NCBI GenBank assembly: GCA_035464115.1
Contig: DATHSN010000427.1
Location: forward strand, 1 to 9,882
DNA length: 9,882 nucleotides
Direction: 5' to 3'
Source: DATHSN01 sp035464115
GTDB taxonomy: Bacteria; Actinomycetota; Acidimicrobiia; Acidimicrobiales; SKKL01
Part shown: positions 1 to 6,442 of the stretch, in pieces
How positions within the stretch are numbered: position 1 is the first letter of the stretch
Layout: the number at the start of each line of letters is the position of its first letter
Notes under the pieces: model-generated
Told to the model about the DNA's origin: nothing
The model's database searches: none
The model's input: only the letters and a program-made list of their open reading frames with translations
Translations under genes and position numbers: made by a program

Positions 1-609
1 GCCCTCACGCGACACCGCGACCTCGAGATCAGCGAGCTGCTGCGCGCCGAGACGCCGCTGCTCGCCCACGCCGCGTCCCACGTCGGCGACCCCCAGGTCC
101 GCCACCGCGGCACCATCGGCGGGTCCATCGCCCACGCCGACCCGGCATCGGACCTGCCGGCGGTGCTGCTCGCCCTGCGGGCCACGCTGGTGGCCACCGG
201 GCCCGACGGCTCCCGCGAGATCCCCATCGACGGCTTCTACACCGGGTTCCTCGAGAGCGTCCTCGCCGACGACGAGCTGCTCACCGAGATCCGCGTCCCG
301 AAGGTGCCCACCGCCGGCTGGTCGTTCCAGAAGTTCAACCGCCGGGCCCAGGACTGGGCCATCGTCGGCGTGGCTGCGGTGCACGGCGACGGCGTCCACG
401 GCATCGGCCTGGTGAACATGGGCTCGACGCCGTTGCGGGCCGCCGCGGCCGAGGCCGCGCTGGCGTCGGGCGCGCCGATCACCGACGCCGCCGCGGTCGC
501 CGACGAGGGCACCGAACCCACCGACGACCTCAACGCCTCGTCGGAGTTCCGCCGCCACCTGGCCCGCGTGCTGGTCGGTCGCGCCCTCACCGAGGCCGCC
601 GGCCGGTAG
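1..609 (+). CDS. CoxM-like FAD-binding subunit of a molybdenum hydroxylase (5' end cut off)
   Basis: This is the last 202 residues of a medium, flavin-binding subunit of the CO-dehydrogenase/xanthine-dehydrogenase family. In this family the subunit carries FAD and passes electrons between the 2Fe-2S small subunit and an acceptor. The reading frame is open from the window edge to TAG at 607-609. Residues 34-42 read RHRGTIGGS and continue AHADPASDLPA, the second FAD-binding motif of the family. Residues near 75-105 (TGFLESVLADDELLTEIRVP, then FQKFNRRAQDWAIVGVAA) match the junction and start of the C-terminal flavoprotein domain. CoxM proteins are usually about 290 residues, so roughly 85 N-terminal residues, including the first flavin motif, lie upstream. 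The substrate cannot be read from this subunit, and CO is only one option. CoxD/CoxE/XdhC-like genes at 6443-9758 support a molybdenum-hydroxylase locus. Confidence 0.9.
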   Translation, partial: ALTRHRDLEISELLRAETPLLAHAASHVGDPQVRHRGTIGGSIAHADPASDLPAVLLALRATLVATGPDGSREIPIDGFYTGFLESVLADDELLTEIRVPKVPTAGWSFQKFNRRAQDWAIVGVAAVHGDGVHGIGLVNMGSTPLRAAAAEAALASGAPITDAAAVADEGTEPTDDLNASSEFRRHLARVLVGRALTEAAGR

Positions 610-715
610 GTCCCAGCTGCGCCGTCGGCCGGCCCTACACTTCGGCGGCCGCCACACCGCTGGGGTTCGGTCGACGGCACTTCGGTCCATCGGGTGACAG
701 CAGGGGGGCGGTGCG

Positions 716-1771
716 ATGTTGCTGGCAGCGATCCGCGACCTGCAGTGGCGTCGCGGTCGGTTCGCCATCACCGTGCTCGGGACCGCGCTCGTGTTCGCCA
801 TGAGCCTGCTCATGTCCGGGCTCAGCCACTCCTTCACCGTGGAGATCGACAACACGCTCGACGACCAGCGCGCCACCACCTGGATCGCGCCGGCGAGCTC
901 GAACGGCGCCTTCAGCCCCGGCACGTTCCTCACCGGGCCCGAGGTCGCCGCCATCACAGCCGCCGCGGCCCCCGTCGAGGTGGCACCGCTGGTGTTCGGC
1001 ACCTCGACCACGCGCGAGGCGTCGGGACGGGTCCGCAACGTCAACGTGATGGGTGTGGTCCCCGGTGGGCTGGGCGCGCCCCTCGAGGCCCGCGACGGCT
1101 CGGTCGACCTCGCCGAGGGCACGGTCGTCGTGCCCCCCGCGCTCGGCTACGACGTCGGCGACGTGATCCGCGTCGGTGTCGCCGACCTGGAGGTCATCGG
1201 CGTCCTCGAGCGGGCGTCGCTGTTCGCCGGCACGCCGACCGTGACGATGAGCGTCGAGCAGGCCCAGCGGCTCCTCGCCGGCGGCAACCCGGTGGTGTCG
1301 ATGGTGCTCGCCGACTCGGCCGACCCCACGCTGCCGGAGGGCTTCCGGGCCTTCACCCGGGCCGAGGTCGAGGCCACGATCATGCGGCCGCTCGAGTCGC
1401 CCACGCAGTCCATCGATTTCGTCAAGGTGCTGCTGTGGCTGGTCGCCGCGCTCATCGTGGCCTCGGTGGTGTACCTCACCGTCCTCGAGCGCACCCGCGA
1501 CATCGCGGTGTTCAAGGCCACCGGCGCCAGCACCGCGGGCGTGGCCGCCGGGATCTGCCTGCAGGCGGTGGTGCTGGCGGTCGTCGCCTCGATCTGCGCG
1601 GTGGCCATCGGCTGGCTCATCGCCCCGCTGTTCCCGATGGACGTGGTCATCCCGCCCACCGCGCTGCGCGATCTCCCGATCCTCGCCGTGGGGGTGGGCT
1701 TGCTGTCGGGCCTGGTCGGTGTCCGGCGCAGCGTGCGGGTCGACCCAGCCGCCGCGTTCGGAGGGCCCTGA
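716..1771 (+). CDS. FtsX/MacB-like ABC transporter permease
   Basis: This 351-residue membrane protein is the permease half of an ABC transporter with the next gene. Four hydrophobic segments are visible: about 17-38, then 237-255, 280-303 and 320-336. A large soluble domain (about 40-230) lies between the first and second, presumably outside the membrane. That one-plus-three arrangement is typical of FtsX/MacB/DevC-type permeases, which usually act in export or mechanotransmission rather than import. The stretch ERTRDIAVFKATGAS (258-272), just after the second segment, is the family's cytoplasmic coupling motif. The start at ATG 716 is backed by the purine-rich AGGGGGGC at 702-709. The stop is one base before the ATG of the ATPase gene, so the two are surely co-transcribed. 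The substrate is unknown, and no periplasmic adaptor gene is next to it. Confidence 0.9.
   Translation: MLLAAIRDLQWRRGRFAITVLGTALVFAMSLLMSGLSHSFTVEIDNTLDDQRATTWIAPASSNGAFSPGTFLTGPEVAAITAAAAPVEVAPLVFGTSTTREASGRVRNVNVMGVVPGGLGAPLEARDGSVDLAEGTVVVPPALGYDVGDVIRVGVADLEVIGVLERASLFAGTPTVTMSVEQAQRLLAGGNPVVSMVLADSADPTLPEGFRAFTRAEVEATIMRPLESPTQSIDFVKVLLWLVAALIVASVVYLTVLERTRDIAVFKATGASTAGVAAGICLQAVVLAVVASICAVAIGWLIAPLFPMDVVIPPTALRDLPILAVGVGLLSGLVGVRRSVRVDPAAAFGGP
1760..1765 (+). promoter_or_regulatory. Ribosome binding site that sets the ATPase start
   Basis: GGAGGG ends seven bases before ATG 1773, while the same frame is open further upstream to an ATG at 1719. The good spacing, and the fact that ABC-ATPase homology begins right after 1773 (VHIDGLVIEYR), favour 1773. 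The site lies inside the last codons of the permease gene, so translation of the two genes is probably coupled. Confidence 0.65.
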
Positions 1772-1772
1772 C

Positions 1773-2777
1773 ATGGGCGCGGTGCACATCGACGGGCTGG
1801 TCATCGAGTACCGCCAGGGCGACGCCGCCGTGCGTCCCCTCGATGGCTTCGACATGGCGGTCGAGGCGGGGCAGCTCGCCCTGCTGCTCGGCCCGTCGGG
1901 CTGTGGCAAGACGTCGCTGCTGTCGTGCCTGGCCGGGATCCAGAGGCCCACGGCCGGCACGATCCGCGTCGGCGACCACGTCGTCAGCGAGCTCGACCCG
2001 AAGGGGCTCACCGCCTATCGGCGCCACGGGGTCGGTGTGGTGTTCCAGGCCTTCAACTTGGTTCCCAGCCTGACCGCGCTCGAGAACGTCGCCCTGCCCG
2101 TCCGCTCCGCCGGCGGGTCCGTCCGCGAGGCGCGCCAGCGGGCCGTCGAGCTGCTGGCCGACGTCGGGTTGGCCGACCGGGTCCACCACCGGCCGGGGGC
2201 GCTCTCCGGCGGGCAGATGCAGCGGGTCGCCATCGCCCGGGCGCTGGCGCTCGATCCGCCCGTCGTGCTCGCCGACGAGCCCACCGCCAACCTCGACCAC
2301 GTGCAGGTCGAGTCGGTGCTGCGGATCCTGCGGGGCCTCACCGCCCGGGGTCGCAGCGTGGTCGTCGCCACCCACGACGCCCGGCTGCTCCCGCTCGCCG
2401 ACGTGGTCGTCGACCTGGGCCCGGGCGACGTCGGGCACCTGGTGCCGGTCGTGCGCGTCGAGCTGGCGCCCGGCGACGTGCTGTTCGACGAGGGCGAGGC
2501 GGGCGATCGGATCTATCGGGTCGAGTCCGGATCCATCGAGCTGCGACGCGACGGGGCGCGCTTGGGGTCGTCGGGCCCGGGGGAGGTCTTCGGCGAGATG
2601 GCACCGGTGTTCCGCCTGCGCCGGTCGGCCAGCGCCGTCGCCACCGCACCGACGGTCGTCACCGGCTACACGGTCGATGCGTTCATGGCCGAGCTCGGCG
2701 GCGACGAGCTGAAGCGCATCGTGGGTCGGTTCGTCGGTGGTCCCGTTCTCGACCCCGGTCACCAGCGCAGGGAATAG
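1773..2777 (+). CDS. ABC transporter ATPase fused to a C-terminal cyclic-nucleotide-binding-like domain
   Basis: This 334-residue protein should power the permease encoded just upstream. The N-terminal part (1-220) is a complete ABC ATPase: Walker A GPSGCGKT at 40-47, Q-loop VFQAFN from 90, signature LSGGQ at 144-148, Walker B VVLADE at 164-169 and switch histidine 201 in ATHD. It resembles the LolD/MacB-type ATPases that pair with FtsX-like permeases. Those are normally 220-250 residues, so about 110 residues are extra. Residues 226-315 look like a CRP-type nucleotide-binding beta-roll: LAPGDVLFDEGEAGDRIYRVESG (231-253), then FGEM at 273-276 and RRSASA at 283-288. In CRP the FGE and RSA elements hold the ribose and phosphate of the nucleotide, and the matching glutamate (275) and arginine (284) are present. 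There is no helix-turn-helix afterwards, so it should regulate the transporter rather than DNA. Ligand binding is inferred. Confidence 0.9.
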   Translation: MGAVHIDGLVIEYRQGDAAVRPLDGFDMAVEAGQLALLLGPSGCGKTSLLSCLAGIQRPTAGTIRVGDHVVSELDPKGLTAYRRHGVGVVFQAFNLVPSLTALENVALPVRSAGGSVREARQRAVELLADVGLADRVHHRPGALSGGQMQRVAIARALALDPPVVLADEPTANLDHVQVESVLRILRGLTARGRSVVVATHDARLLPLADVVVDLGPGDVGHLVPVVRVELAPGDVLFDEGEAGDRIYRVESGSIELRRDGARLGSSGPGEVFGEMAPVFRLRRSASAVATAPTVVTGYTVDAFMAELGGDELKRIVGRFVGGPVLDPGHQRRE

Positions 2778-2790
2778 GGACCTCCGCCAG

Positions 2791-2811
2791 GTAGTTGAAG
2801 ATGTCAACTAC
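2791..2811. promoter_or_regulatory. Operator-like inverted repeat in front of the pirin gene
   Basis: GTAGTTGA at 2791-2798 and its exact reverse complement TCAACTAC at 2804-2811 flank a five-base spacer. The AT-rich site stands out in this GC-rich DNA and lies 16 bases before the preferred pirin start (GTG 2828). Two-fold symmetric sites of this length are typical of dimeric winged-helix repressors such as the MarR family, whose members often sit beside pirin genes. No regulator gene is in the window. I see no convincing -35/-10 pair, so the position relative to the transcription start is open. Confidence 0.6.
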
Positions 2812-2817
2812 TTACCC

Positions 2818-2822
2818 GGAGG
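2818..2822 (+). promoter_or_regulatory. Ribosome binding site that sets the pirin start
   Basis: GGAGG is followed after five bases by GTG 2828. A TTG (2795) and an ATG (2801) in the same frame are also possible starts, but both lie inside the inverted repeat at 2791-2811, lack a good ribosome binding site, and would add residues that pirins do not usually carry. Confidence 0.65.
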
Positions 2823-2827
2823 TGCCC

Positions 2828-3538
2828 GTGCCCGCCACCATCGACGTCCGACGCCCCGACCAGCGCTTCGTCACCCAGCTCGGCTGGCTCGACTCCAAGC
2901 ACAGCTTCAGCTTCGGCCACCACCACGACCCGTCCAACACCGGCCACGGCCTGCTGCTCGTGAGCAACGACGACATCGTCGCCCCTGGCGGCGGCTTCGG
3001 CACCCACGGCCACGCCGACATGGAGATCGTCACGTGGGTGCTGTCGGGCGCGCTGGCGCACCGCGACTCCACCGGCACCGACGGGGTCATCCGCCCCGGC
3101 GAGGCCCAGCGCATGTCGGCCGGCCGGGGCATCCGCCACTCCGAGATGAACGCGTCCGCCACCGAGCCCGTCCACTTCGTGCAGATGTGGGTGCGACCCG
3201 ACACCACCGGCATCGAGCCGTCCTACGAGCAGATCGACGTCAACGACGCCCTCGCCGCCGGCGGGCTGGTGCCGGTGGCGTCGGGCCAGGGCCACGAGGG
3301 CGCGGTGCGCATCCACCAGCGCGGCGCGGTGCTCTGGGCGGGACGGCTGAGCGCCGACGAGCTGGTCGCGGTGCCCGAGGGCCGCCACGTCCACGTGTTC
3401 GTGGCGTTGGGCTCGGCCGAGCTCGAGGGTGCCGGACAGCTCGAGCAGGGCGCGGCGGTCCGCCTCGTCGACGCCGGCACCCCCGCGCTCACCGCCGGCC
3501 CCGAGGGCGCCGAGGTCCTCATCTGGGTGACCGACTGA
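2828..3538 (+). CDS. Pirin family protein (YhhW-like bicupin)
   Basis: This 236-residue protein is a pirin, a double-cupin fold that binds one metal ion in the N-terminal cupin. Some bacterial pirins (YhhW) have quercetin 2,3-dioxygenase activity; others modulate enzymes or the redox response, so the role here is open. The start of the protein (PATIDVRRPDQRF, then WLDSKHSFSFGHHHDP) is typical of the family. The four metal ligands are all present: H60 and H62 in GTHGHADME, and H104 and E106 in GIRHSEMNAS. The C-terminal cupin (about 135-236) lacks such a cluster, as is normal. GTG 2828 is chosen because of GGAGG at 2818-2822 and the operator-like repeat just upstream. It is probably a single-gene unit: the palindrome at 3549-3601 follows within 11 bases of the stop. 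Confidence 0.9.
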   Translation: MPATIDVRRPDQRFVTQLGWLDSKHSFSFGHHHDPSNTGHGLLLVSNDDIVAPGGGFGTHGHADMEIVTWVLSGALAHRDSTGTDGVIRPGEAQRMSAGRGIRHSEMNASATEPVHFVQMWVRPDTTGIEPSYEQIDVNDALAAGGLVPVASGQGHEGAVRIHQRGAVLWAGRLSADELVAVPEGRHVHVFVALGSAELEGAGQLEQGAAVRLVDAGTPALTAGPEGAEVLIWVTD

Positions 3539-3548
3539 AGGCTCATCG

Positions 3549-3601
3549 GCGTTCTTCCGGCAGAAGTGGTCGCTCAGCGACCACTTCTGCCGGAAGAACG
3601 C
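3549..3601. repeat. Perfect 53-bp palindrome, possible terminator or dispersed palindromic element
   Basis: Two 26-base arms (3549-3574 and 3576-3601) are exact reverse complements around a single central C at 3575. In RNA this gives about 25 base pairs closed by a three-base loop. No T-run follows, so it is not a classical intrinsic terminator, although U-tract-less hairpins are common after genes in high-GC actinobacteria. Each arm also holds a small inverted repeat, CTTC-CGGCA-GAAG, so the element could fold as one long hairpin or as several short ones. It sits 10 bases after the pirin stop and upstream of the dioxygenase promoter. Such length and perfection exceed what termination needs and recall REP-like or MITE-like repeats. 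No flanking target duplication is seen. Confidence 0.85.
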
Positions 3602-3646
3602 TCCCGGATCGGTCGGCTCGCGTGGGGGCGGGTCCCGCGTCGCCGT

Positions 3647-3674
3647 GTGGACCCTCATCGCGTCGCGGTACGGT
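3647..3674 (+). promoter_or_regulatory. Possible promoter for the dioxygenase gene
   Basis: GTGGAC (3647-3652) and TACGGT (3669-3674) are separated by 16 bases and resemble a weak -35 and an actinobacterial TANNNT -10. Transcription would begin near 3681 and give a leader of about 30 bases that includes the ribosome binding site GGGGGAG at 3699-3705. The 3539-3712 gap otherwise holds only the palindrome. Confidence 0.35.
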
Positions 3675-3712
3675 CGTCGCACATCGTCCGCGACGCCCGG
3701 GGGGAGCGCGCC

Positions 3713-4555
3713 ATGGCCATCACCGAAGCCCACACCAGCCGCATCAGCATCCGACCGTTGAACCCGACGCTCGGCGCCGAGGTCGGCGGGGTCGACCTGG
3801 CGAACCTCGACGACCACACGTGGAGCCAGATCGAGGCGGCCTGGGCCGATCACCTCGTGCTGTTCTTCCGCGACCAGGACCTGCCGCCCGAGGCTCACGA
3901 GGCCCTGGGTCGCCGCATCGGCGAGCTGCACGTGCACCCCGCGGCGCCCCACGTCGAGGGCCACCCGAGCGTGATGATCATCCACGCCGACGAGCGCTCG
4001 AAGGTGGTGGCCGGCAACGGGTGGCACACCGACGTGAGCTGCGACGAGCGGCCGCCGTCGGCGACGATCCTCCACCTGCCGGTCATCCCCGAGGTGGGCG
4101 GCGACACGCTCTTCCTCTCCACCGAGGCCGCCTACGAGGCGCTCTCGCAGCCGATGAAGGACTTCCTCGCCGACAAGGTGGCGGTCCACGAGTCGGCGCA
4201 CATCTACCGGGGCCGCTACGGCTCGAAGGAGTCCGACTCCCGCGACGGCGAGTTCCCGTCGTCCGAGCACCCGGTGATCCGCACCCACCCCGTCACCGGA
4301 CGCAAGTCGCTCTACGTGAACCGCTCCTTCACCACCCGCATCCGGGGCCTCGCCGCCCACGAGAGCCGGGCGATCCTCGACCTGCTGTTCGACCACCTCG
4401 AGCGCCGCCCCGAGTTCCAGTGCCGGTTCACGTGGAGCCCCGGGGCCGTGGCCATGTGGGACAACCGGTCGGTGCAGCACTACGCGGTGTGGGACTACTT
4501 CCCCAACGTGCGCAGCGGCCGTCGGGTGAGCGTGCTCGGCGAACGCCCGTCCTGA
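3713..4555 (+). CDS. TauD/TfdA family Fe(II)/2-oxoglutarate-dependent dioxygenase
   Basis: This 280-residue protein has the usual length and order of TauD/TfdA enzymes, which couple 2-oxoglutarate decarboxylation to hydroxylation of a substrate, often releasing sulfite or opening an ether. The facial triad is visible: H105 and D107 in GWHTDVS, and H256 in MWDNRSVQHYAVWDY (248-262). R271 in GRRVSVLGERP is placed to bind 2-oxoglutarate. The N-terminal IRPLNPTLGAEVGGVDL (13-29) and GGDTLFLS (129-136) are further family signatures. ATG 3713 follows GGGGGAG at 3699-3705; the frame is open upstream but that stretch runs through the palindrome. The substrate cannot be predicted. Taurine, alkyl sulfates, phenoxyacetates and other acids are all known in the family, and no sulfonate transporter is nearby to guide the choice. 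Confidence 0.92.
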   Translation: MAITEAHTSRISIRPLNPTLGAEVGGVDLANLDDHTWSQIEAAWADHLVLFFRDQDLPPEAHEALGRRIGELHVHPAAPHVEGHPSVMIIHADERSKVVAGNGWHTDVSCDERPPSATILHLPVIPEVGGDTLFLSTEAAYEALSQPMKDFLADKVAVHESAHIYRGRYGSKESDSRDGEFPSSEHPVIRTHPVTGRKSLYVNRSFTTRIRGLAAHESRAILDLLFDHLERRPEFQCRFTWSPGAVAMWDNRSVQHYAVWDYFPNVRSGRRVSVLGERPS

Positions 4556-4578
4556 GCGCGGCCGGTTCACCGGCGCGC
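4556..4578 (+). terminator. Hairpin directly after the dioxygenase stop codon
   Basis: GCCGG (4561-4565), loop TTCA and CCGGC (4570-4574) form a tight stem. It is extended by GCGC (4556-4559) pairing with GCGC (4575-4578), with G4560 bulged. The stem starts at the base after the TGA. There is no T-run, so this would be an actinobacterial-style terminator or an mRNA-stabilising end. Confidence 0.45.
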
Positions 4579-4640
4579 CACGAGGAGTTCACCGCCGGGA
4601 CCCTCGCCGCCGTGATCGGGGCGCCGACCGTCTCGGTGCG

Positions 4641-6371
4641 ATGCCCTCGACCGCTCCGCCCGCTGGTCGCCTACTGCGCGACCTGGCCGTCCCGGCCGTC
4701 ACCGTCGGCCCCGACGCGACCTGCGCCGACATCGACGGGTTCTTCCGCCGCGACGAGGACCTGCTCAGCGTGGTCGTCCGCCTGCCCGACGGCCCCGGGT
4801 TGATCGGGCGCCTCTGGTTCGAAGCCTTCTTCACCGGCACGTTCGGATTCGGCCGCGCCCTGCACGCCCGTCGCCCCGCCGCCGAGATCGTCAACCCCAA
4901 CCCGGTCGTCCTGTCCGACGACACCGACGTCATCGCCGCCAGCACGGCCCTGCTCACCCACTCTCGCCGCCACCGCGACGAGGACCTCGTGGCCATCCGA
5001 CCCGACGGCAGCTGGTCCACCGTCGGGGTGTCCCGCGTGTGGGAGACCCTGGCGGCGCTCTACGGCCACCGCGCCCTGCACGACCCGCTGACCGGGTTGG
5101 CCAACCGCAACCTGCTGGTCGAGCGGCTCGAGCTCCTGTTGAGCAGCGACCGGTCCGGGCACCGCCTCGCCGTCGTCTACTGCGACATCGACCGCTTCAA
5201 GCACGTCAACGACGGTCTCGGCCACGACGCCGGCGACCGGCTGCTCGTCGAGGTGGCCCGGCGGCTCGAGGACCTGGTCCGCGCCGACGACCTGGTCGCC
5301 CGCGTCGGCGGCGACGAGTTCGTGGTGCTCGTCCTCGACGACGACCCGGCCGGCGCCGCGGTGCGGGTCGCCGAGCGGATCATCGACCGCTTCCGGGCGC
5401 CGGTCGACCTCGGCGAGGTGAGCATCACCGCCGACGTCTCCCTCGGGGTCGCCAGCCCCCCGTGCGACGACGTGGTCGACGTCGAGACCCTGCTCCGCTC
5501 GGCCGACTGGGCCATGTACGCGGCCAAGAACCGGGCCGGCTCGGCCATGGAGGTCACGCACCGCACCAGCCGTCCCGCCGAGGACCTGAGCCTCGAGACC
5601 GGGTTGCGTCGGGCCCTCGAGCGCGGCGAGATCGAGGTCCACTACCAGCCGATCGTCGACCTGCACGACGGCACCGTCCGCGCCGTCGAGGCGCTGGCGC
5701 GATGGCGGCCGCCGGTCGGCCCGCTCATCCCCCCGGGTCGGTTCATCCCCGTCGCCGAGGAGACGGGGTTGATCGTCCCCCTCGGCGAGCGGGTCCTCGA
5801 GCTCGCCGTCGCCGAGCTCGTCTCGTGGCGGGCCCGCCTCGGCAGCCGGGCCCCCGAGGCGGTCCACGTGAACCTGTCGCCCCGCCAGCTGCACTCCGAC
5901 CGCCTGGTCGACCACGTCGGCCAGCTCGTGGCGAGGTCGGGCCTCGCGCCCGGCGCCCTCCGACTGGAGATGACCGAGAGCGCCCTGACCGCGACCGTCG
6001 CCGCGGTGCGAGATCGGCTCCTCGAGCTGCGCAGCGCTGGGGTCGAGCTGGGTCTCGACGACTTCGGGGCGGGGGCGACGTCGCTCGCGCTGCTCGCCCG
6101 CCTCCCGTTCGACGAGGTGAAGGTCGACCGGTCGTTCGTCGGTCGGCTCGACCAGCCCCGTGAGGCGATCGTCGTGCGCGCCGTCGTCGAGCTGGCCCGG
6201 GGCCTCGGGTTGAGGACCACCGCCGAGGGCATCGAGACGGGCGAGCAGCTCGCCACCGTCTGCCGCCTCGGGTGCGACCTCGGCCAGGGCTACCTGCTCG
6301 GTCGCCCCACCCCCGCCGCGCTGGTCGACCTCGAACCCCGCGCCCTCGGCCCTCTCGTCCCCGTCGGCTGA
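4641..6371 (+). CDS. GGDEF-EAL cyclic-di-GMP turnover protein with an N-terminal sensory-like region
   Basis: This 576-residue soluble protein carries both domains for making and breaking the second messenger c-di-GMP. The GGDEF domain (about 145-305) has an intact active site, RVGGDEF (221-227), preceded by an inhibitory-site motif RADD (214-217) at the canonical five-residue distance. The EAL domain (about 317-565) keeps the key residues: E350 in EAL, N411 in VNLSPRQ, E443 in LEMTES, D473-D474 in DDFGAG, K494 in VKVD, E529 in AEGIE and Q549. Both activities could therefore be real; in such hybrids one often dominates. Residues 1-140 lack membrane segments and resemble a weak CBS-like or other ligand-binding region. 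ATG 4641 has no good ribosome binding site, but no better in-frame start is seen nearby. It is probably transcribed alone, between hairpins at 4556 and 6373. Confidence 0.92.
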   Translation: MPSTAPPAGRLLRDLAVPAVTVGPDATCADIDGFFRRDEDLLSVVVRLPDGPGLIGRLWFEAFFTGTFGFGRALHARRPAAEIVNPNPVVLSDDTDVIAASTALLTHSRRHRDEDLVAIRPDGSWSTVGVSRVWETLAALYGHRALHDPLTGLANRNLLVERLELLLSSDRSGHRLAVVYCDIDRFKHVNDGLGHDAGDRLLVEVARRLEDLVRADDLVARVGGDEFVVLVLDDDPAGAAVRVAERIIDRFRAPVDLGEVSITADVSLGVASPPCDDVVDVETLLRSADWAMYAAKNRAGSAMEVTHRTSRPAEDLSLETGLRRALERGEIEVHYQPIVDLHDGTVRAVEALARWRPPVGPLIPPGRFIPVAEETGLIVPLGERVLELAVAELVSWRARLGSRAPEAVHVNLSPRQLHSDRLVDHVGQLVARSGLAPGALRLEMTESALTATVAAVRDRLLELRSAGVELGLDDFGAGATSLALLARLPFDEVKVDRSFVGRLDQPREAIVVRAVVELARGLGLRTTAEGIETGEQLATVCRLGCDLGQGYLLGRPTPAALVDLEPRALGPLVPVG

Positions 6372-6372
6372 C

Positions 6373-6399
6373 GCCGCCTCGATCGGGCGCGAAGGCGGC
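6373..6399 (+). terminator. Possible hairpin after the GGDEF-EAL gene
   Basis: GCCGCCT (6373-6379) pairs exactly with AGGCGGC (6393-6399) across a 13-base loop, starting two bases after the stop. There is no T-run. In such GC-rich DNA a seven-pair stem can arise by chance, so this is a weak call. Confidence 0.3.
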
Positions 6400-6405
6400 C
6401 CCGGG

Positions 6406-6433
6406 GGTGACGGCGGGCACGCGGGCCTACGCT
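6406..6433 (+). promoter_or_regulatory. Possible promoter for the moxR-VWA-xdhC operon
   Basis: GGTGAC (6406-6411) and TACGCT (6428-6433) are 16 bases apart and fit a weak -35 and a TANNNT -10. Transcription would start within a few bases of ATG 6443, giving a very short leader or a leaderless message. A GGGAG at 6434-6438 overlaps the same stretch and would lie upstream of the predicted transcript start, so either this promoter or that ribosome binding site is real rather than both. Confidence 0.35.
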
Positions 6434-6442
6434 GGGAGCCGC

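Noticed and set aside
636..641. TACACT as a -10 box for the permease gene
   Set aside because: No acceptable -35 sequence is found 16-18 bases upstream, so I did not list a promoter. The 610-715 gap otherwise holds only the ribosome binding site.
635..2011. Long open minus-strand frame opposite the permease and ATPase genes
   Set aside because: Its translation is low-complexity and rich in Arg, Gly, Asp and His, as expected for the antisense of GC-biased codons. The plus-strand frames have clear family motifs.
3539..3712. Insertion sequence or MITE ends with target duplication around the palindrome
   Set aside because: No matching direct repeats flank the palindrome and no transposase fragment is present, so mobility remains only a hypothesis.
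2804..4570. 588-residue minus-strand frame across the pirin and dioxygenase genes
   Set aside because: It runs through two well-identified genes and the palindrome, and shows only repetitive Val/Gly/Asp/His-rich antisense composition with no domain signature.
2737..4803. 688-residue plus-strand frame spanning several genes
   Set aside because: It is Arg/Pro-rich and out of frame with the pirin and dioxygenase genes, a typical GC-rich frame artefact.
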